A DNA stretch of 64,000 bases from Sipunculus nudus (GCA_026874595.1 CM049310.1:49973058-50037057); one strand, 5' to 3'. Shown: positions 1 to 12,047, numbered from the stretch's first letter. Translations and numbers: made by a program. The notes: generated from the letters alone by a model not told the origin.

Positions 1-49
1 GTTGTGGTTCAAAAGGAGGGGGTCCTGACCCACTGGATCCACCACTGAT
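1..49 (+). mobile_element. Right end of a GGATCC-type short TIR element, cut by the window edge
   Basis: The first 49 bases (a G-rich AAAAGGAGGGGGTCC stretch, then CTGGATCCACCACTG) match the right end of the fuller copy at 14408-14610, which has AAAAGGAGGGGGTCC and ends CTGGATCCGCCACTG. The left part lies outside the window. It is non-coding. Confidence 0.6.
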
Positions 50-830
50 CTCTCCGGTTAGAAGAGTGTACACATACTGTGGTTGGCTTAATATTCATGA
101 GGATTATATTTCGTGATTTCCAACTTTTAAGTATTTGCGAGGGTTTCATTTCTGCAATCTCACCATATTAAAAAATCAATCTTATATGAAACCATTTTTA
201 CATGAAACCATTATAAGTAAGCCATTATTATATGAATTATTTATTTCAAATAATATGTGCACAGAATCTTAAAATTTGGACGTGGATGCCAAAGGAAGGT
301 GAAATTATTGTTCATTAATTGCAAATAAATAGGAATATCAAATATCATTATTATAGCATTGTTTAAACATACATTGTCTTGCTGACTTGTCTTCATGGCA
401 ATTCTAACTCACAAAGGTTTCATTTTCATAATTCTCCTTTCGTGAATATCGCAATTTTAAAACCCTCCTGAATAAAAAATGCAACCACAGAATATGCAGT
501 GCATATTTTTCAGAATGAAAGAGTTTACTTTGTAGATATGAGTTATCACTTCTCAGGGAATGATTAGATTCATGTAAAGACCACTAGAACTAAGTACTAT
601 TCACATTCAGGGTATGAAGCTTGGAGGTGGTGAGTTCAAATCTCAGTCAAGGCAGATGGGGTTACCTAAACCAAAAATTTGATAAAAGAGTGTACAAAAG
701 AACAAGAGGTCTAAGATAGATTTGAACACAGCATACACTGTACTCAAGGGCGGTAAATTAAAGCTACAACATAATGAGAGAACAATTCAGGATGCATGAT
801 AAATATAAAAAACGGTATGGTTTCCTGCTT
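50..830. other. AT-rich intergenic DNA, no gene seen
   Basis: I see no convincing ORF. Two degenerate phrases (near 97-160 and 410-470) resemble the 'gcgagggtttcatttt' sequence at 16990-17030, so old repeat debris is present. Around 630-650 the phrase GAGTTCAAATCTC looks like a tRNA B box, but no matching A box is clear, so a SINE is only a possibility. Confidence 0.4.
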
Positions 831-3397
831 TTTTAGCTCAGCTGACTGTAAGTCATCTGAGCTATAGTGATCACTCTTTGTCCGTCGTCCGTCCGGCCGT
901 CCAGCTGTCTGTCTGTTAACAAGGCACAAATCTTAACCACTGGACCTGGAATCTTCTTACTTTATATCCAGAGAGGTCCATGAAAAATCTCCTTGGAAAC
1001 CTGGAATTAGGTCTCTGTTACCCATATTCTTCAAGCTATGGGGCCCCAAAATACCCCCCAGAATAGTAAAAAATTTCATACAAAAACTTCAATATCTCAT
1101 TAACTACATCACTGATGGTAATGATTTTTGGCATACGTATTGATCATGAGATGTTTCATCAGTGTCTGCAGACTGGTGGTGCCACCTGTATTTTTCAAAT
1201 TTTTACAATTTTTTTCTCCATTTTTGAGACCTTTAAGGATGTAGTTATCTGTCAACAGGGTTCAAATTGTAACCACTGGACCAAGATTCTTCATTACTGA
1301 CACACAGGGTGACCCATGAAAAGTCTGCATGGAAACCTGAAATAAGGTCTCTGTTACCCATATCCTTTGAGCTGTGGCACTCCAAAGTACAGCTCAGAAT
1401 AATGGAAAATTTGATACAAAAGCTGAAGTATCTGAACACTAATGCAGAGATCACCATAATTGTTTGCATTGATATTGATCATGGAGTGTTTCATGAATTT
1501 CCACAGCCTGGGTGCACCACCTCTTTTTTTTTTATTTTTTAAGAATTTTTTTCACTATTTTTGAGACCTTTAAAAATGTGGACATCTGTTAACAGGGCAC
1601 AAATCGTTAAGACTGGACCTAGAATCTTCATTCTTGACATTCTGAGAGGCCTATGAAAAGTCTCCATGGAAACCAGAAATTAGGTCTCTGTTACCCATAT
1701 CCTTTGAGCTATGGGGCCCCAAAGTACCCCCCAGAATAGTGAAAAATTTCATATAAAAACTTCAATATCTCATTAACTGCATCACTGATGGTCATGATTT
1801 TTGGCATACATATTGATCATGAGATGTTCCATCAGTTGCTGCAGACTGGTGGCGCCACCTGTATTTTTTTATTTTTTATGAATTGTTTTCTCTATTTTTT
1901 TTAGACCTTTAAAAATGTGAACATCTGTTAACAGGGCACAAATTGTAAAGACTGGACCTAGAATCTTCATTCTTGACATTCTGAGAAACCTATAAAAAGT
2001 CTCCATGGAAACCAGAAATTAGGTCTCTGTTACCCATATCCTTTGAGCTATGGGGCCCCAAAGTACCACCCAGAATAGTCAAAAATTTCATAAAAAAACT
2101 TCAATATCTGATTAACTACATCACTGATAGTCATGATTTTTGGCATACATATTGATCACGAGATGTTTCATCAGTTTCTGCAGATCGGTGGCCCCACCTG
2201 TATTTTTCAAAATTTTACAATTTTTTTTCTCTATTTTTGATACCTTTATGGATGTAGTTATCTGTCAACAGGGTTCAAATTGGACCTAGAATCTTCATAC
2301 TTGACACACAGGGAGATCTATGAAAAGTCTACATGGAAACCTGAAATTAGGTCTCTGTTACCCATATCCTTTGAGCTATTGCACTCCAAAGTACAGCTCA
2401 GAATAATGGAAAATTTGATACAAAAGCTGAAGTATCTGAACAACTAATGCAGAGATCACCATAATTGTTTGTATAGATATTGATCATGGAGTGTTTCATC
2501 AGTTTCTGCAGCCTGGTGGCACCACATATATTTGTTTGGGCTTTTTTTCAAATTTTATTTCTCTATTTTTGAGACCTTTAAAGATATGAACATCTGTTAA
2601 CATGGCACAAATCATAACAACTGGACCTAGAATCTTCATTCTTTACACACAGGGAGACCCATGAAAAATCTCCATGGAAACCTGAAATTAGGTCTCTGTT
2701 ACCCATATCCATTAAGCTGTTTGGCTCCAAAATACTCCACAGAATAATGAAAAATTTGATACAAAAACTCCAGTATCTCAATAACTACAACACTGATGCT
2801 CATGAATTTCGGCATACATATTGATCATGACATGTTTTATCAGTTTTAGCAGACTGGGTGTGCCACCTCTATTTTTTCAAATTTTTACCAATTATTTTCT
2901 CTATTTTTGAGACCTTTAAAGATGTGGTTATCTGTCAACAGGGTACAAATTGTAACAACTGGACCTAGAATCATCATTCTTGTCATGCAAGGAGGCCCAT
3001 GAAAAGTGTCTATGGAAACCTGAAATTAGGTCTCTGTTACCCATATCCTTCAAGCTTTAGGACTCCAAAGTATCCCTCAGAATAATGGAAAATTTTATAC
3101 AAAAGCTGAAGTATCTGAACAACTAATCCAGAGACCACCATGCTTCTTTGCATGGATATTGACCATATAGTGTTTTTATTAGTTTCTGCAGACTGGTGGA
3201 GCCACCTTTATTTTTTTTAAAGTTTACGCATTTTTTCTCTATTTTTGAGATATATTAATACAGACACAATCTCAGCCTGTTGGTTAATCTCTTTGATGCT
3301 TCAGTTGAATGGTTATATACTACCATTCAGATGATAAAATTTCCTTTTGCAAATCTCTTCCCAGTCAGCTGAGCGTCATGACCCATGGGTCACTTGT
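831..3397 (+). mobile_element. R1 element copy A: Helentron-like non-autonomous element with ~337-bp tandem units
   Basis: The left end sits in a T-run and begins with an imperfect hairpin (TAGCTCAGCTGACT then AGTCATCTGAGCTA, 834-864), followed by a CCGTCGTCCGTCC leader. The right end has CAGTCAGCTGAGC (3362-3374), the reverse complement of GCTCAGCTGACTG at 836-848. A palindrome GACCCATGGGTC and CACTTGTT follow, ending in a T-run. Between them lie about seven tandem units. The unit landmark GGTGGCGCCACC or a near match occurs at 1175, 1510, 1848, 2187, 2515, 2856 and 3195, spacing 328-341 bp. No transposase or helicase ORF is present; short ORFs inside are by-products of the repeats. Subterminal inverted repeats, a 3' hairpin, a tandem core and T-T insertion are as known for Helentron-derived elements. 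The class is inferred. Confidence 0.7.
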
Positions 3398-4937
3398 TTT
3401 GGTTTATTCTCTAAAAATGTTATTAAAAGAGTATTTAGTGACATGAAAGATTGCAAGGCGTTATGCAGAAATCAGTATTCTTCACCGATGATATAAAAAA
3501 TATGATAGTTTTATTTATGTTTTGAAAAGGTATATTCAGAACATCTGTACCATGTATCAACTGTCTGACTCATGCATTCATTTGCTTCTACCTGACTGGG
3601 ACTTCTTGCCATCCCAACATTACTCAACTGGTATAAAAGTAAGCATGGTGCAGACAGGCTCAGGCTTTGGTTCAAATGCATTTGAAAATGTTGTATTAAG
3701 CTTCAAAAGTAGAGCACTTGTAACTCCCATTTGACTTAAAAGAAATTTGATTTTCCACTGCAAAATAAGAGGCAGATCTAAAAAGCTATCCTGTAATAAT
3801 AATCATGAAAAAAAAACATAATACCATATCCTATCATGACTTGGTTCAGCAGTTCGATAGACCTAAGTAGTTTATTACATAATACACACATCTTATTGTG
3901 ACTGTTACCAAGTTGCAAATTAAAGCTCAAGTGCAAATTTATACATTTGAAATTGGATCTGCATTTGAAGTGGAAAATTTTTATGATATTTGCATTTTGC
4001 ATTTGGTAATATTAAGTTTGCCTTGGATTTGTTTGATTTTTTTTCACTTGGATTGGATTCATGACAGGTTTCATTTAAACTGTTTGCTGCACAATTTAAA
4101 TTAAAATAACTCTAGATTTAGGCACAAGGACAGATTGTGAAAGATTGGATGTTATTACACGGAAATGTAACTTATAAACATACCTTATTTGATTTGTTTA
4201 GGTACAGATTAATAATTTTGAACAACAGGTATATAAATGATCTATAAATGTAACTTACACAGTAATTCATAGGTGTACAATAGTACTTGATATCCAGATT
4301 TCAGACTTCATTATTGTTATGAAAAAAGCATGCAGATACTCATGTTAGCAATACTTTTGGGTATTGTAATCCACTATTATCTGGTAGGGTGACCCTCTGC
4401 ATTTAAGTGCAAATGTTTTGTATTAAATACATGTGTGTTATATAACATTGTGAATATTATTGAATATCAATGAATATTCATGAATATCAAAATAATTAAT
4501 TATTTAATAGACTTTAGAACTACATTTGTTATTACATGTGAAACCCAGATGTTTTAATACTCAAATGCTGAGTTACTTGTGCCCCTGCCTTTAAATGCAA
4601 ATGTAACATTTTATATACATTTGCATTTGGACTCGGGTCTCTGCCATCTGGGAATTTCTGTTTAATGCAGTTTCCATGCTAGATGGATGGGAGAACATAG
4701 CTTTGGAAGTTGTAAATATTCCGACAGCTGTCGTATTAATTTATACTTTTTATACATATGTTTTATGTATAAAATTCATTAATGAAGGGTAACAGAAAGG
4801 TACAATCATGATATATAGATCTGTGCAACCACACAAAAGTCATGTCTTACATGAAAGTATTAGTTTTGTCATTTATTATATTATATGCCACATAAAATAA
4901 AGGATTTATTTTACACAGGTTTATGTGTTTGTATTTA
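3398..4937. other. AT-rich intergenic DNA, no gene seen
   Basis: No supported coding region. The stretch is AT-rich, with local simple sequence near 4440-4500 (repeated GAATATCA-like phrases). The short ORFs on both strands have no recognisable domain and no splice context. Confidence 0.4.
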
Positions 4938-5233
4938 GGCCAAAAAAATAAAAGGTATGGTTAATTCTCAGGCACCGCCCTTGTCAATTTTAACCTACCA
5001 CATCAAAACATTTTATTTTGCTTTTCATCTTTCAAGAAGATAAATAATACATTTTATGTAGTGCTTTTAACTGTTCAGCAAAAAAATTGTTATAATCATT
5101 CTTTTCCTTGATCATATGGCATTTTTATCGAAGCACTCAAAAAAAGGTAAAAAATTAAAACTGCCCACCCGCACTGATTTCTAAAAAAAGTGCCTGAGAA
5201 CCATACCTTATTTTTTATTTTTTTTTTTTTGCC
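4938..5233. mobile_element. MITE, PIF/Harbinger-like, copy 1
   Basis: Terminal inverted repeats run from GGCCAAAAAAATAAAAGG through TATGGTT and CTCAGGCAC on the left. On the right they read GTGCCTGAG, AACCATACCTT and a T-rich run ending GCC. The 3-bp flanks are TTA on both sides (4935-4937 and 5234-5236), the TWA-type target duplication of PIF/Harbinger. It is 296 bp and non-coding. A second copy with the same ends and TTA flanks is at 47210-47525. Confidence 0.6.
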
Positions 5234-6122
5234 TTATGCATGTGCCGGTATGTGTATATGGAAAGCCCGTATCACAGTACTTGCTCAGTACCATTAATTA
5301 ATAGTTTAATTAATTTGTCCATGGTCAGTTTGGGTTTCCCGCTTCCTGCTGAATTTATTTTCCGATTTCACAAACAAGTGAACAAGCAGCCATTTAAATA
5401 ACATAAATATTGAGCCCAAATGTTCCTTACACAGTCCAGACATTTACCGTTACCTGTCACCTAACACTTGTTTTAAAGAGACCTTTTCACATACCTGGTA
5501 TATTAAATATATACCTTATACATAGTGTAATTTTTATAAACTGTGATGGTACGTGCCAATATTTCATTATAAAACCGTTTGCTTAAACAAGTTTTAATAA
5601 GCTTGACAAAATAAAATAAATCCATGATCCGTCGCCGAGCCGTTCATGTAAATGAAAAAATGCCCTACCTCTTTTGGTAAACTTAAACTGACAATCAGAT
5701 GGGGTTTTGTAGGATTCCGAGATTTCTTAAAAGTATTTCATTTGGATCATATACTAAGGGCCTTGTCAGACACCATAAAGTTTTACTACTAAAGCAATAG
5801 TAATCTTTAAAACGGGACATAATTTAAAAACTTTCTTGAAACTCACTTTTACCTCGCATTTCTGATATGAGCAGTAAAATAGAATGTTTCTTAATCTATG
5901 TGTACAACGCGACTGTTGCATGTGCTGTGCGCGGACTATGGAGGTTACAGCTGGTTTGCTAAAAACGTCACATTTCACTTTATATCTTTTAAACATTTTT
6001 TTTCGAGTTGACAAGTTAGATTATTTAATGTAAGCTGCAAACATTTTCCACCTTGAAAATGGGCCACAGATGACCAACGTTAAGGGTTTTGCGTACGGAT
6101 AGACCGCTTGTCTTCTTAAATC
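5234..6122. other. Intergenic DNA, no gene seen
   Basis: Nothing recognisable; AT-rich with scattered short ORFs of no known family. The minus-strand ORF at 5766-6014 has no domain, no splice-consistent context and no similarity that I recognise. Confidence 0.35.
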
Positions 6123-7637
6123 AACTAGAATACGGGTAGTCGACAATCGACTACGTGTATCCGCCGAAATCAGAGTGGGACGGGCGAAGTGAGGCATGGA
6201 TTGAGTAACAAGGGGAAATAGAATGAGGTGTGTTGCATATTAGCATGGATGTCTGCAGCCGAAATGTGTATGTAGGTTGTGCCACCTACCACAAAATTCA
6301 GAAAGCTATCAAAGTTGTATACAAATGCAAAAAGTCAAACCACTGCCGAGATATGAGTAATTTTATCCCACGGCAGACAAACAGGCGGACCCTGTGCAAA
6401 AATGGTTGCAGGTGCCGCCACCAGTTTTGCGTATGATAAAGAGCTATGTGAGATCTATACACATGAAAAATATTGGCCCAATCGGCCAAACGGTTCCCGA
6501 GATATGAGCTTGGATGTCTGCACGTAAATGTGAATGGAGGTGGCGCTACCTGTCATAAAATCAAGAAAGCTATCCAAGATGTATAAACCTGCAAAATTAT
6601 AGGCAGATAAGTCAAACCAGTGTATATTGCATTACATTGTATTTTTATATCAGGGCCTTGTGGAAGATCAGAAATTGTCTGAACAAGTCACCCTGAATAA
6701 AGATTTCTTAATAATAATAATAATAATAATAAAGAGATATGAGTGATTTTATCCCACGGCAGAAAAACAGACGGCGCTGTGCAAAAATGGTTGCAGGTGG
6801 CGCCACCAGTTTTGCGTATGATAAAGAGCTATGTGGGATCTATACACATGCAAAATTTTGGCCTAATCGGTCAAACGGTTCCCGAGATATGAGCCTGGAT
6901 GTTTGCAGCGTAAACATAAATGTAGGTGGCGCCACCTGCCACAAAATCCAGAAAGCTATCCAAGATGTATAAACCTGCAAAATTTTAGGCATATATGTCA
7001 AACCAGTGCAGAGATGTGAGTGATTTTATCCTACGGCGGACAAACAGGTGGACGCTGTGCAAACACGTTTGCAGGAGGCGCCACTAGTTTTGCGTATGAT
7101 AATGAGCGTTGTGAGATCTATACACATGCAAAATGTTGGCCCCCAGCGGTCAAAAAGTTTCTTAGATATGAGCTTGGATGTCTGCAGCGTAACCTTGAAT
7201 GTAGGTGGCTCCACCTGTCTTAAAATCAAGAAAGCTGTCCAGGATGCATTCACATGCAAATTTCAGGTGGATAAGTCCAACCAATGTAGAGATATGAATG
7301 ATTTTATCCCAAGGCAGATGAACAGATGGACACTGTGCAAAAATGGTTGCAGGTTGCGCCACCAGTTTTTATGTATGTTATAAAGCTATCTAAGGGCTAC
7401 ATTTGTGCAATTTTTTTTCCCGGATCGGTCAAACGGTTCCCGAGATATGTGTGTTAATGTGTCATAACAGACGCACAGATGGCCGCAGAGCACAGAGGAA
7501 AGGTCAGAGGTCAAAACAAAATCGGGGCGCAACAGTTCACATGTAACCCGAACATAATCCCGAGTTTCGTAAAATTCCGCCCAGCGGTTACGGAGGAGTT
7601 CTCCGGACACCTACCAAACTCTGTTTTGGCGGATACA
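6123..7637 (-). mobile_element. R2 element, reverse copy: Helentron-like, with GGTGGCGCCACC-bearing units
   Basis: On the + strand it begins ACTAGAATACGG, then a perfect hairpin GTAGTCGA-caa-TCGACTAC (6136-6154), then GTATCCGCC (6157-6165). The far end is TTTTGGCGGATAC (GGCGGATAC at 7628-7636), the inverted partner. Between are units with paired palindromes at 6275, 6411, 6539, 6796, 6925, 7074, 7204 and 7362. These recur with 'gataaagagctatgtgagatctatacacatgcaaaa' and 'cggttcccgagatatgag' phrases. A short (AAT)n run lies at 6707-6731. Orientation is reversed relative to the nested copy at 59474-59955. The 7440-7627 segment is single-copy in this window and holds an 85-codon ORF of unknown meaning. 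Confidence 0.6.
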
Positions 7638-8812
7638 ATTACGGTGCAGAGAATCATATATATACTCTTGGAAACTCAAGAAAGGGAGCAACTTTTGGCA
7701 GCGTATAAACCTTTGGATAAAGAGGTGAAAAGATGACGGCCTCAGTCACTGCATAGGGAATATCAGTCTAGACAACCGAGGTGGTCGTAAAACGAGGGTT
7801 TACTGTATATATCACAATTTATGTACTACATCACTAATTATAACGTTCTTTATCTTGGGCAAGACCTATAAATGCCTCAAGATGAATTAAGCACTGTAAA
7901 CTTTAAAACACCGTGATCTACGTGAGGATTTTGATATCTGTGAAGGAACACTTGCTTATCTGACAGAGCTGGGCTTATAAATGCAAAATATTGCTCACGA
8001 TTTGGGCTGCGGCAGACAGCCCCACGGGAACGCCCGGTCCCACGGGGAGCAGCCAGATCTGCAGAAACCAAATTTGTGTCTTGAGGATGGTATTTTTGTT
8101 GAGCGTTATGTTATTTCCTGCACAGATTTTAAGGGTTGCGTATCAGAGATTGGTTGTATTTAGTCTTCAACTAAACCCATGAACGCAGTAAGTAAAGCTA
8201 TGTTTAGTGATGGCTTTGTCTCGGCAAGACAGGTAAAATATCCATTGCGTGCAATTCGACAGAGTGTTCCTGATATCAAAAATGGTAATAGACTTAGTAG
8301 ATAGCAATAACAGACATTTCTCTTCCCAAACAATGGTATATTCATAACCAGGGTACATGTAGAAATATATATCAGTGATAGTAATAGTTCATTTAGCATA
8401 TTATCAAAATCAATTTTAAAACATGCCTATATAACATTGTGATAATTAACTCAATTTGTATAACCTACATTGGTCCGTCGGTTGTTGCGTCATATTTAGT
8501 TTGGTCATTAATTTGCTTGTTAAACGTACTTGATTTTTTTAAGTGTATATACATACAAATCGTCAATTGTATATACGAAAGAGAGTTTCATAAATACGAG
8601 AAAGCACCCGGAGACCGCGCACCTCCGCCCAACACTGTGCGAGGTATCTCGTAAACAGCGGACATACAGAAGGAGGTGAAAATGTAATCCTCTGTTAACG
8701 TTTCCAGAACTAGAAGGAACCAGTTACTTTGCAGAGACTATAGATACATCTCCTATATGAACAAGAATGATAAGCTATAGGGTTTTTGTCGCATTCAACA
8801 GAAACATAGGCA
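7638..8812. other. Intergenic DNA, no gene seen
   Basis: No coding sequence that I can support. ORFs of 60-79 codons overlap each other on both strands with no domain and no splice-consistent neighbours. Confidence 0.35.
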
Positions 8813-8814
8813 GG

Positions 8815-8882
8815 AGGACGTGGTCAAGTCGTTAAAATGTTGAGCTTCGGATCTGATATTCCCAGATCGATCCCATTGAGCG
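8815..8882 (+). repeat. tRNA-derived SINE head
   Basis: GTGGTCAAGTCGTTAAAATG resembles a polymerase III A box of the Ser/Leu tRNA type. AGATCGATCCC, 36 bp on, resembles a B box. The stems are too degenerate for a working tRNA. The following ~120 bp would be the SINE body. The family is not recognised. Confidence 0.45.
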
Positions 8883-9723
8883 GTTAAAATGCAAAATAAC
8901 TCTCAGGGACTGCCACTAATACCTTATCAACAGGTTACGACCTAGAGTTTATTCGTAACCCTTGCATTAAAGACTTGAAATCCGAAAAGGATTTATTATG
9001 ATAAACCATTATCGTCATAATGATGTTGCATATCCGTTTTGAAAAATCACTAAAATATAATTATAAAACACGAGTTTTGTCAATTGCGTCTTTACGGCAT
9101 AGACCTTTTTCGGCATTTCTAATGACTTTAACACCAACGACTACAGAATTTATTAGAGGATTATATGCCTTATGTGGCACACTCTTTTATGCACATACAT
9201 CCCCGGAGACAAATTCCAAATTAACACTTTAGGCCTAAAGCTCTAATTTTTCTTAGCGCCAGACAGACCGGTGTTTCCGCGTTGCACTCGAGGATCTTGG
9301 AGCACGATATAGAGCTAATCTGGGCACGGAATGTTTCCTTTGTTTATTGTCTATGGCCTTTGTAGGATCAGAGGTCCGTGTTAATCAGCGGCCGGAAGGC
9401 TTATCCAGTGCAGAATATGGGGAGAGATTTTTACTGGATTATGAAATATTGTTTGGAGGAGTTACATAGTTGGCTTTGAGTTAATCAGAAAATGTTGGGG
9501 GTCATGTTTAATATTAGCTGCCTTGCCAATCTGACTAGGCCATCTCATCTAACTGCGTTCGTGCCTATTCAGTATCGACGTCCGTCAATTTCCTATTTAT
9601 CTGTTAACTACTTTCAAGAGCGTCTTCTCTCGGGGTATATCTGCTTGTAACGATCTCGGTTATATCCGGCATGTTTATCCAGGTATCAGCCTGTACTTAT
9701 ATCGGCAGTGTGTAATAAGTATA
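8883..9723. other. Intergenic DNA, no gene seen
   Basis: Nothing supported beyond the possible SINE body that follows the tRNA-like head. The 70-codon ORF at 9020-9232 has no recognisable features. Confidence 0.35.
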
Positions 9724-9918
9724 TACAGTGGAACCTGTCTGAAAGACCACCTGTCTAATAAGACCATCCATCTACTAAGACCCCTCATGTGCGGACCGAA
9801 AGTATTCACATTGGTTATATAACTGACCTAAGTTTATAAAGACTTTAATATTGCCACCTGTGAATGAAGGCCACTTTTGCGATTTGCTGCATGATCTTTT
9901 TACACAGGTTTCACTCTA
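9724..9918. mobile_element. Short mariner/pogo-like MITE (TACAGTGGAACCTGTCT ends)
   Basis: The left end is TA-CAGTGGAACCTGTCT followed by 'aagaccacctgtctaataagacc'. The right end is ACACAGGTTTCACTCTA, a diverged inverted match with a TA flank. CAGTGGAACC-type ends and TA flanks are typical of Tc1/mariner (pogo/Tigger-like) MITEs. A related 106-bp copy is at 55943-56048. Confidence 0.5.
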
Positions 9919-10610
9919 TAAGGAGCAGGCGCTTGAAATTATAACACTAAATATATTTTCATGGAGATAAGTCAAGAAATTAAATGCATGGCCACGTATA
10001 TGTTAAATGATGATACGAATCGAACCGTTCATGATTGTTTAGGAGGAAAAGAGTATATATACCTTAATATGTGTTGCGGTCTCAGCGTTGTGTTATTTTA
10101 ATGATCAGTGTATTAAAAAAAGGTTGTAACAGCTGCACTTGATTACTTTAGCCAATTTTAATGACATTGCTTGCGTATTCGACATTTCGACATAGTATCA
10201 GAATAGACAACATTTTGGTGTTCTGTACTTAGCATTTTTGATTATTTGATGGCAATTGGAATGGTCCTTCAAATAAGCTCTTTTCCGATAAACTTTTAAA
10301 TTTAAGGCTGTTGGCATAGCTTCGGTCCTGCATTGGAAACTTAAAAGGCTTTATCATATGATACAGTGTGCATTTTCTGGAAAACCTACGATATTACCCG
10401 ATTCTTGGACATTCGTTTTCTAATGCCAAAAAATAATTAGAAAGAGTAAAACCTGTCTTCCCAAAACCTGGCATGAATTGAGTGTGTCTGTTCAATAAGA
10501 TGTTTGAAAAAAATTGTTACGAAAGGTCCAAAATGTAAAATCGGTAATTTATCTTCCCAAGAACAGATCAGGGTTATAAACAACGTTATATATATATATT
10601 TTGTTACGAA
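9919..10610. other. Intergenic DNA, no gene seen
   Basis: AT-rich sequence with no ORF, RNA gene or repeat that I can name. Confidence 0.35.
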
Positions 10611-10926
10611 GACAAATTTTTCAGGGGAAAACCCTGCGCCAATCCGGGAGTCGAACCCATGTCATTAGTGCACAAGTCCGGCGTACCAACCGCTACGCTA
10701 GCTAAGCAAGCTTCACTAGCGAGACAGTTCGGTCCGCTTTTATGTCACCCCGTAACACACCCCCTCTTAAGAGCGTTCTGCTATCAGAAAAAGACTTATT
10801 ATCCCAGGAGTCACACTTTGGTGAGCTTATTCCCTGGGCCACAAAATTTAACCGTCACGTCGGACAAGCCCCCATTTTGTTACGAAGGCAAATAATTTAA
10901 ATAATTTAGGGGAAAAATCCTGGGCC

Positions 10927-10930
<4 letters not shown>
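10611..10930 (-). repeat. tRNA-derived SINE-like unit, reverse orientation
   Basis: On the minus strand, TAGCGTAGCGGTTGGTACG (an A-box match) is followed by GGGTTCGACTCCCGG (a B-box match) within about 60 bp, covering roughly 10635-10705. The tRNA-like part is flanked by a direct repeat: 'gttacgaagacaaat...aggggaaaa' near 10603-10630 and 'gttacgaaggcaaat...aggggaaaa' near 10878-10916. The intervening ~200 bp may be the SINE body. A functional tRNA is unlikely because the anticodon arm does not pair cleanly. Confidence 0.5.
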
Positions 10931-10983
<53 letters not shown>

Positions 10984-11006
10984 GTACATACATACATACA
11001 TACATA
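10931..11006. repeat. (TA)n then (CATA)n microsatellite
   Basis: About 26 TA dinucleotides, 10931-10982, followed by CATA tetranucleotides to 11006. It abuts the TA flank of the next element. Confidence 0.9.
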
Positions 11007-12033
11007 CAGTAAAACCCCGTTGTGTCGAAGGGACTGGTTAATTTACCTCGACACAACCGGAGTTCGAGACAACCTATATTCACTATATTCAACCTTCTCC
11101 AGCCTTGATTATTATCGATAAATACTGCACATGTATAAGGCCTATATTATATAGTTCTCACAAATCTTTGCGGGAAAGAACAACACAAATTTTATAATAA
11201 ATTTATTTATTAATAATAAAAAAGCACACAAGTACCACCAAAAATAGGATTAGGTAAATCAAGAAAGTGAAATAAGAGCACATACATGTATTAAAGCACA
11301 TAAATCATCAAATGATTGGCTCAGATCATTTTCAGTTCACACATCAGATCTTCTTTAAAAGGCAGTATAGGAGTCCTTTTTTAACACGAGAACGCTCCTG
11401 GTCAGCAACAAAGTTCTCAACTCTGACATGAATTTAATGCAGACATCCGCGTCCTATGACGACTGTAGCAGCTGCCGCAGCTTGCGGCACATCTCACTGG
11501 CCTCTCGAATGGGTTACATTATGTTTAGTTTATTAATAACTTCTCATTTGGAATTAATGCTTTGTCAGGGAGAGAAGAAAAGCATGATCATAAGTGAATA
11601 ATTGGCCAAACAGGTAAACAACGGACCAGGTGTGTAAATCATGGCGCTTGATGAGAAAGATCCTTGCCGGTAATAATTATGTAGTTTATTTATTATGTAT
11701 TAATTATGTAACCAGTTAACTGGTCAACACGACCGTAGGTATGATTGATGGAGCGTGCACAGCTGTTATCCAAACATTAAAGAGGCATGACCTCGAGTCG
11801 AGCGACAAAGCCATCGCGGTTGATGAGTAAGAGCCTTGCCGGTATTAATAATGTATATATCATGTCCTCATGGCCGAATCACAGGTGACGGGCCGGGCAC
11901 AACTATTATTTAAACATTCAAGCGACATGACTTCGAGTTAAGCGATAGAAATACTAGCTGGGGCCCTACAAAACACCTCGACACATCAGGTTTTTCGACA
12001 CATTCGAGTTAAATTAGTAAGGTTTTAAATGTA
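11005..12033. mobile_element. pogo/Tigger-like element, internally degenerate
   Basis: The left end is TA-CAGTAAAACCCCGTTG followed by 'tgtcgaagggactggttaatttacctcgacaca'. The right end carries 'cgacacatcaggtttttcgacacattcgagttaa' and GGTTTTAAATGTA, a decayed inverted partner. Known pogo/Tigger ends begin CAGTnnAACC with TA flanks. There is no transposase ORF, so this is a non-autonomous or decayed copy of about 1 kb. The right border is approximate. Confidence 0.45.
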
Positions 12034-12047
12034 TAGTTGCAGGGACT

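Noticed and set aside
1245-2781. Many 60-80 codon ORFs inside R1 copies, similar to each other
   Set aside because: They are translations of the same ~337-bp tandem unit. They appear in the same place in each copy with frameshifts and stops, and show no domain.
7479-7736. 85-codon + strand ORF
   Set aside because: It lies inside R2 near its terminus, has no recognisable family and no splice-consistent neighbour. Chance or an old capture cannot be told apart.
10635-10705. Functional tRNA gene on the minus strand
   Set aside because: The A and B boxes are good, but acceptor and anticodon stems do not pair properly, so a SINE head is more likely.
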